DNA of 64,000 nucleotides, from contig JAPTHN010000004.1 in the NCBI GenBank assembly GCA_026936325.1, positions 46,775,289 to 46,839,288 on the forward strand. The letters run 5' to 3'. A program made the translations under genes and the position numbers. Below are positions 61,391-64,000 of this stretch, in pieces. Each line of letters starts with the position of its first letter. Position 1 is the stretch's first letter. Under the pieces are notes generated by a model. The model did not search any database. It saw only the letters and a program-made list of their open reading frames with translations, and had not been told where the DNA came from. Source of the DNA: Platynereis dumerilii (taxonomy: Eukaryota > Annelida > Polychaeta > Phyllodocida > Nereididae).

Positions 61391-61609
61391 CAAGTGATGA
61401 GATAATGGCATATCCAGTAGCAATGAGAAATAATGGCATATCCAGTAGCAATGAGAAATAATTGATAACTGGCTTGCTGAAGTTCTTCACCATACAGCAG
61501 CATGGCTTGTACAATTGTAAATAGACTTAGAAAAATGAAAAAAACTAAGAAAAATGAAAAACAAGGAGCAACTGACCTTTTGCCGTTATGGTCAAATGCG
61601 ATGCCACTT

Positions 61610-63460
61610 TTTTACAAATCATTAGGTTTATTAATGCAAATGCATGTCAAATTGTTTTTGACACTTGTACATTTCTTTAACATATATGGGCAGGTGTTAT
61701 TCTGGATACTGCCTGTGCATTTAAGGTTATAATGACAAACATGTGATTTAAGATTGAATTGGCGTACAGACATTGTCACAATAATTGCTGACACAATTTG
61801 CATTCTTTGACTTGCAAATGACCGTTTCAGTTCAAACAGACAATCTGTCAAGGCAAAAGGTCCAATTTAATTATAAACATAAAAACATGGCAATAAAGTA
61901 TAAAATTAATTAAATTGAAATAATGGTTCTTCGTACCAGATCAGGTACCACAAATTCGCATTCCTAATTATGTCATCAAGAAAAGAACTGCTGAGATGAA
62001 GAAATCAGATTTTTCTCCTGCACCTAAAGACAGGACTATCCTTTGTGTTGGACCTCCTTGTGACTCAATAAGTCAATGTAAGTGTTTTTTTTTTTGCTTT
62101 TGCCAAATCTGCCAATCCGTTGCATTTTCGTTCATTGCTAACCAGAATATTTGATCCACAAAACTGAGAAACAAAGTAGCAGTTGGAAAATGGAAATGGC
62201 CCCGCAACAAATCAAGAAAAATGCAATGAAAGGAATGACAATTGGGCTGGAGGAGGCTGGAGGAGTGCAAATACTGGACATTATAACAGTCCATCTCCAA
62301 GCAACCAATTTGTGGTACCACAAACTATGTTATTCCAGACTCTTCTGTAATAGGGCAGATTGAGAGAGTTAATGAGAGAATATCTGCTCCATTATTTTGT
62401 TCACAGAAAGCTCTAATGTTACCCTTAATATAAACAATGAATATTAAGAGGAGGCTACAACGACACATTTTGCTGTCGGACAGATAAGAAGGGAGCTCTT
62501 ATGGCTTGAAAAAAATCATTAGTATGATGAAGTCCCAAATGATATTGAATATCTTCTGAAGAACCGATGCTCCTGTCCGAACAATCTCTTCATACCTGCC
62601 AATGGGAAGAGGCATCACTATTTTTGTGACAAGGTTTTTGGTGTGAAGAAATGCAGTTCAAACAGCAGTAACCAATGGCTGCAACAGCTGATGAAATTGT
62701 TTGTAAATCAAAGTATCATAGTCCACAACCAAACTTCTTCTACAAGTGTATCTAAAAACCTTCATCTTCTTATATTCTTAGGGAGTCTCTGCCATGGAAC
62801 TGCTTCTGCTGGTCAGATGGACCACTGCAGTGACTCAGTAACAGCCATGACATGATGGAAAACGGTTGCACAGCAGGTGGGATCTGCGTCAAAATTGTAT
62901 ACTATGAATTAAATAATGTCAAGTGTTTGTTAAAATTGAAATTTTGCTCTGAATCCCATCATCCACACTTAGAACTGAGGAAGGAGACTGGATGGTCTCT
63001 GAAAGCTCTTCGAGTCAAATTACGTTGTGAGTAAATTTATAGTTCCACTACAAGGATAGTCCTGTTTTAGGTGCAGGAGAAAAATCTCATCTCAGCAGTT
63101 CTTTTCTTGATGAAATAATTGAAAATGCGAATTTGGGGTATCTTATCTGGTATGAAGAACCATTATCTCAATTTAATTTATGTCAAGTAGTTCCTTATGC
63201 AGAGCATACCCATGTGTTTCACACATGAAACAGCCATTTGCATGTCAAAGAATGCAAATTGTGTCAGCGATTATTGTGACAATGTCTATACGCCAATTCA
63301 ATCATAAATCACATGTTAGTCAATGTTATAACCTTAAATGCATCAGCATTATCCAGAATAACACCATTTGATAATCCACTGAAAATATATCTTACGGAAA
63401 TATATAAGTGTCAAAAACAATTTGACATGTACTTGCATTAAAAACCTAATAATTTATAAA
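61610..63460. repeat. Inverted arms 61610-62045 / 63050-63460
   Basis: Pairs include TCAAATTGTTTTTGACAC with GTGTCAAAAACAATTTGACA, AATTGGCGTACAGACATTGT with its inverse near 63283, and AAGAAAAGAACTGCTGAGAT with its inverse near 63095. The arms are interrupted but clear. The ~1 kb centre (62050-63050) has frames of up to 82 codons without recognisable domains. Confidence 0.7.
61918..62072 (+). pseudogene. Open frame ending at a consensus donor, unrecognised
   Basis: The frame reads WFFVPDQVPQIRIPNYVIKK, then RTAEMKKSDFSPAPKDRTIL and CVGPPCDSISQ, closing at CAAT-GTAAGTG, a good splice donor. The inverted arm at 63050-63175 holds the same sequence with the frame broken, which points to decayed coding sequence inside the inverted-repeat element. 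I do not recognise the protein. No acceptor is obvious upstream; the frame begins after a TAA at about 61918. It may be an exon of an element-encoded protein or a chance frame. Confidence 0.25.
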
Positions 63461-63810
63461 ACTACGACTTACACGGAAATGATTGTAAATTTGAGAGACA
63501 AAAATTCTATTTTTCCGAATAATATCCAATAGGTTAGTCTTAACCACCTAAAAACCTGACAAATGAGTTCTCCATGTCTATTTTACCTGAAGTAGAGGTA
63601 TTTCACATCTTTCTAGACCCAAAATTAAGTAAGTTAGGCTGACCGATGCACGTTTTGGCAACCATTTTGAATTCGGCCATTTTCTCCAAATGCTCAAGGA
63701 TACGCTCTCGTTTCCCGCCATTTATGTTTTACGGAGGATCTAAGGACCCCAAATCATTTGAGAAAAAACTTTATCCTACCTGACTATAATAGAAACATAA
63801 AGTCAGCCAT

Positions 63811-63980
63811 CTTGGATACCATCTTGAATTTCTGATTACACAATAACTTTTTCTAGTTCATTCTATGGTCTTGAGAATCAAATTCATGACACTTTCATTG
63901 TATTTGTAGAGTATTTTGAGCCAAAAAATGGTATAATCGCTCAAGTCAGCCATCTTGGACGCCATCTTGAATTCCCAAGG
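63811..63980 (+). repeat. Direct repeat with YY1-like sites
   Basis: AGTCAGCCATCTTGGATACC followed by ATCTTGAATT at 63811-63840 recurs at 63944-63973 (GTCAGCCATCTTGGACGCC, ATCTTGAATT). GCCATCTTGG is a recognised YY1-type core. The repeat lies just outside the right end of the large inverted-repeat structure. Confidence 0.6.
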
Positions 63981-64000
63981 GGCCAATAGGAGGATTTTCG

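Larger units (their letters stand above)
51204..63784. mobile_element. Very large inverted-repeat structure with nested elements
   Basis: The outer arms 51204-51540 and about 63450-63784 are inverted copies, with landmarks CCTCCGTAAAACATAAATGG, GAGAGCGTATCCTTGAG, GAATTCAAAATGG and TTTACAATCATTT in each. TA borders both ends. More inverted pairs lie inside: GTGATTTAAATAAATCA (51648, 52437) with 60915 and 61370, and GGCATCGCATTTGACC (51544) with 61595. Taking out the nested long-arm copy (54334-60629) leaves about 6.3 kb. It may be one large foldback transposon, or two elements inserted in opposite senses. Confidence 0.5.

Noticed and set aside
62073-62363. Coding frames of 61-82 codons on both strands
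   Set aside because: They overlap each other on opposite strands in the centre of an inverted-repeat element and match nothing I recognise.

Overview
The window looks like intergenic or intronic DNA from an animal nuclear genome. It is AT-rich, has no dense open frames, and carries several generations of nested DNA transposons and MITEs, 5'-truncated non-LTR retrotransposons, tRNA-derived SINEs and short CpG-rich patches. The repeat mix fits a marine invertebrate, but nothing here fixes the phylum. I find no complete host gene, no rRNA gene and no functional tRNA gene. Coding traces are LINE reverse-transcriptase pieces, the C-terminal end of a hAT transposase, one broken relic with a PMVWREP/CYFC signature, and a few exon-like stretches I cannot name.

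Layout: (1) About 1.1-6.7 kb is a tandem duplication of a ~2.5-3 kb block. (2) 7.4-13.7 kb is a small TA-flanked MITE split by a 5.85 kb element with ~1.5 kb inverted arms, which itself holds a LINE. (3) 13.7-22.9 kb and 28.9-50.7 kb are paralogous blocks (P1, P2, P3) of one old segmental family. They contain most of ten same-orientation copies of a ~450 bp module (M1-M10; M1 and M2 lie in the first region) and are broken up by insertions. (4) 23.2-28.7 kb is a foldback element split by a 3.9 kb hAT element with an exact 8-bp target duplication; the hAT interior holds a CpG-rich, promoter-like segment. (5) 32.5-37.6 kb is a 5.1 kb TA-flanked element containing a three-unit tandem array of ~1.2 kb with hairpin joints. 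(6) 44.9-46.2 kb is a second hAT with a transposase remnant. (7) 51.2-63.8 kb is a very large inverted-repeat structure, into which a second copy of the long-arm element (54.3-60.6 kb) and several MITEs have inserted.

Because the blocks are paralogous, many insertions can be compared with an uninterrupted sister site in the same window, which gives element ends and target duplications directly. The two features I consider most worth following are the long-arm element, whose arms carry regularly spaced palindromes of the X-box (RFX) type, and the GGGGAGA-ended families, which share outer ends but use different repeated inner words. I cannot show that any host gene is expressed here; the promoter-like segment in the hAT and two splice-site-bearing stretches are the only candidates.
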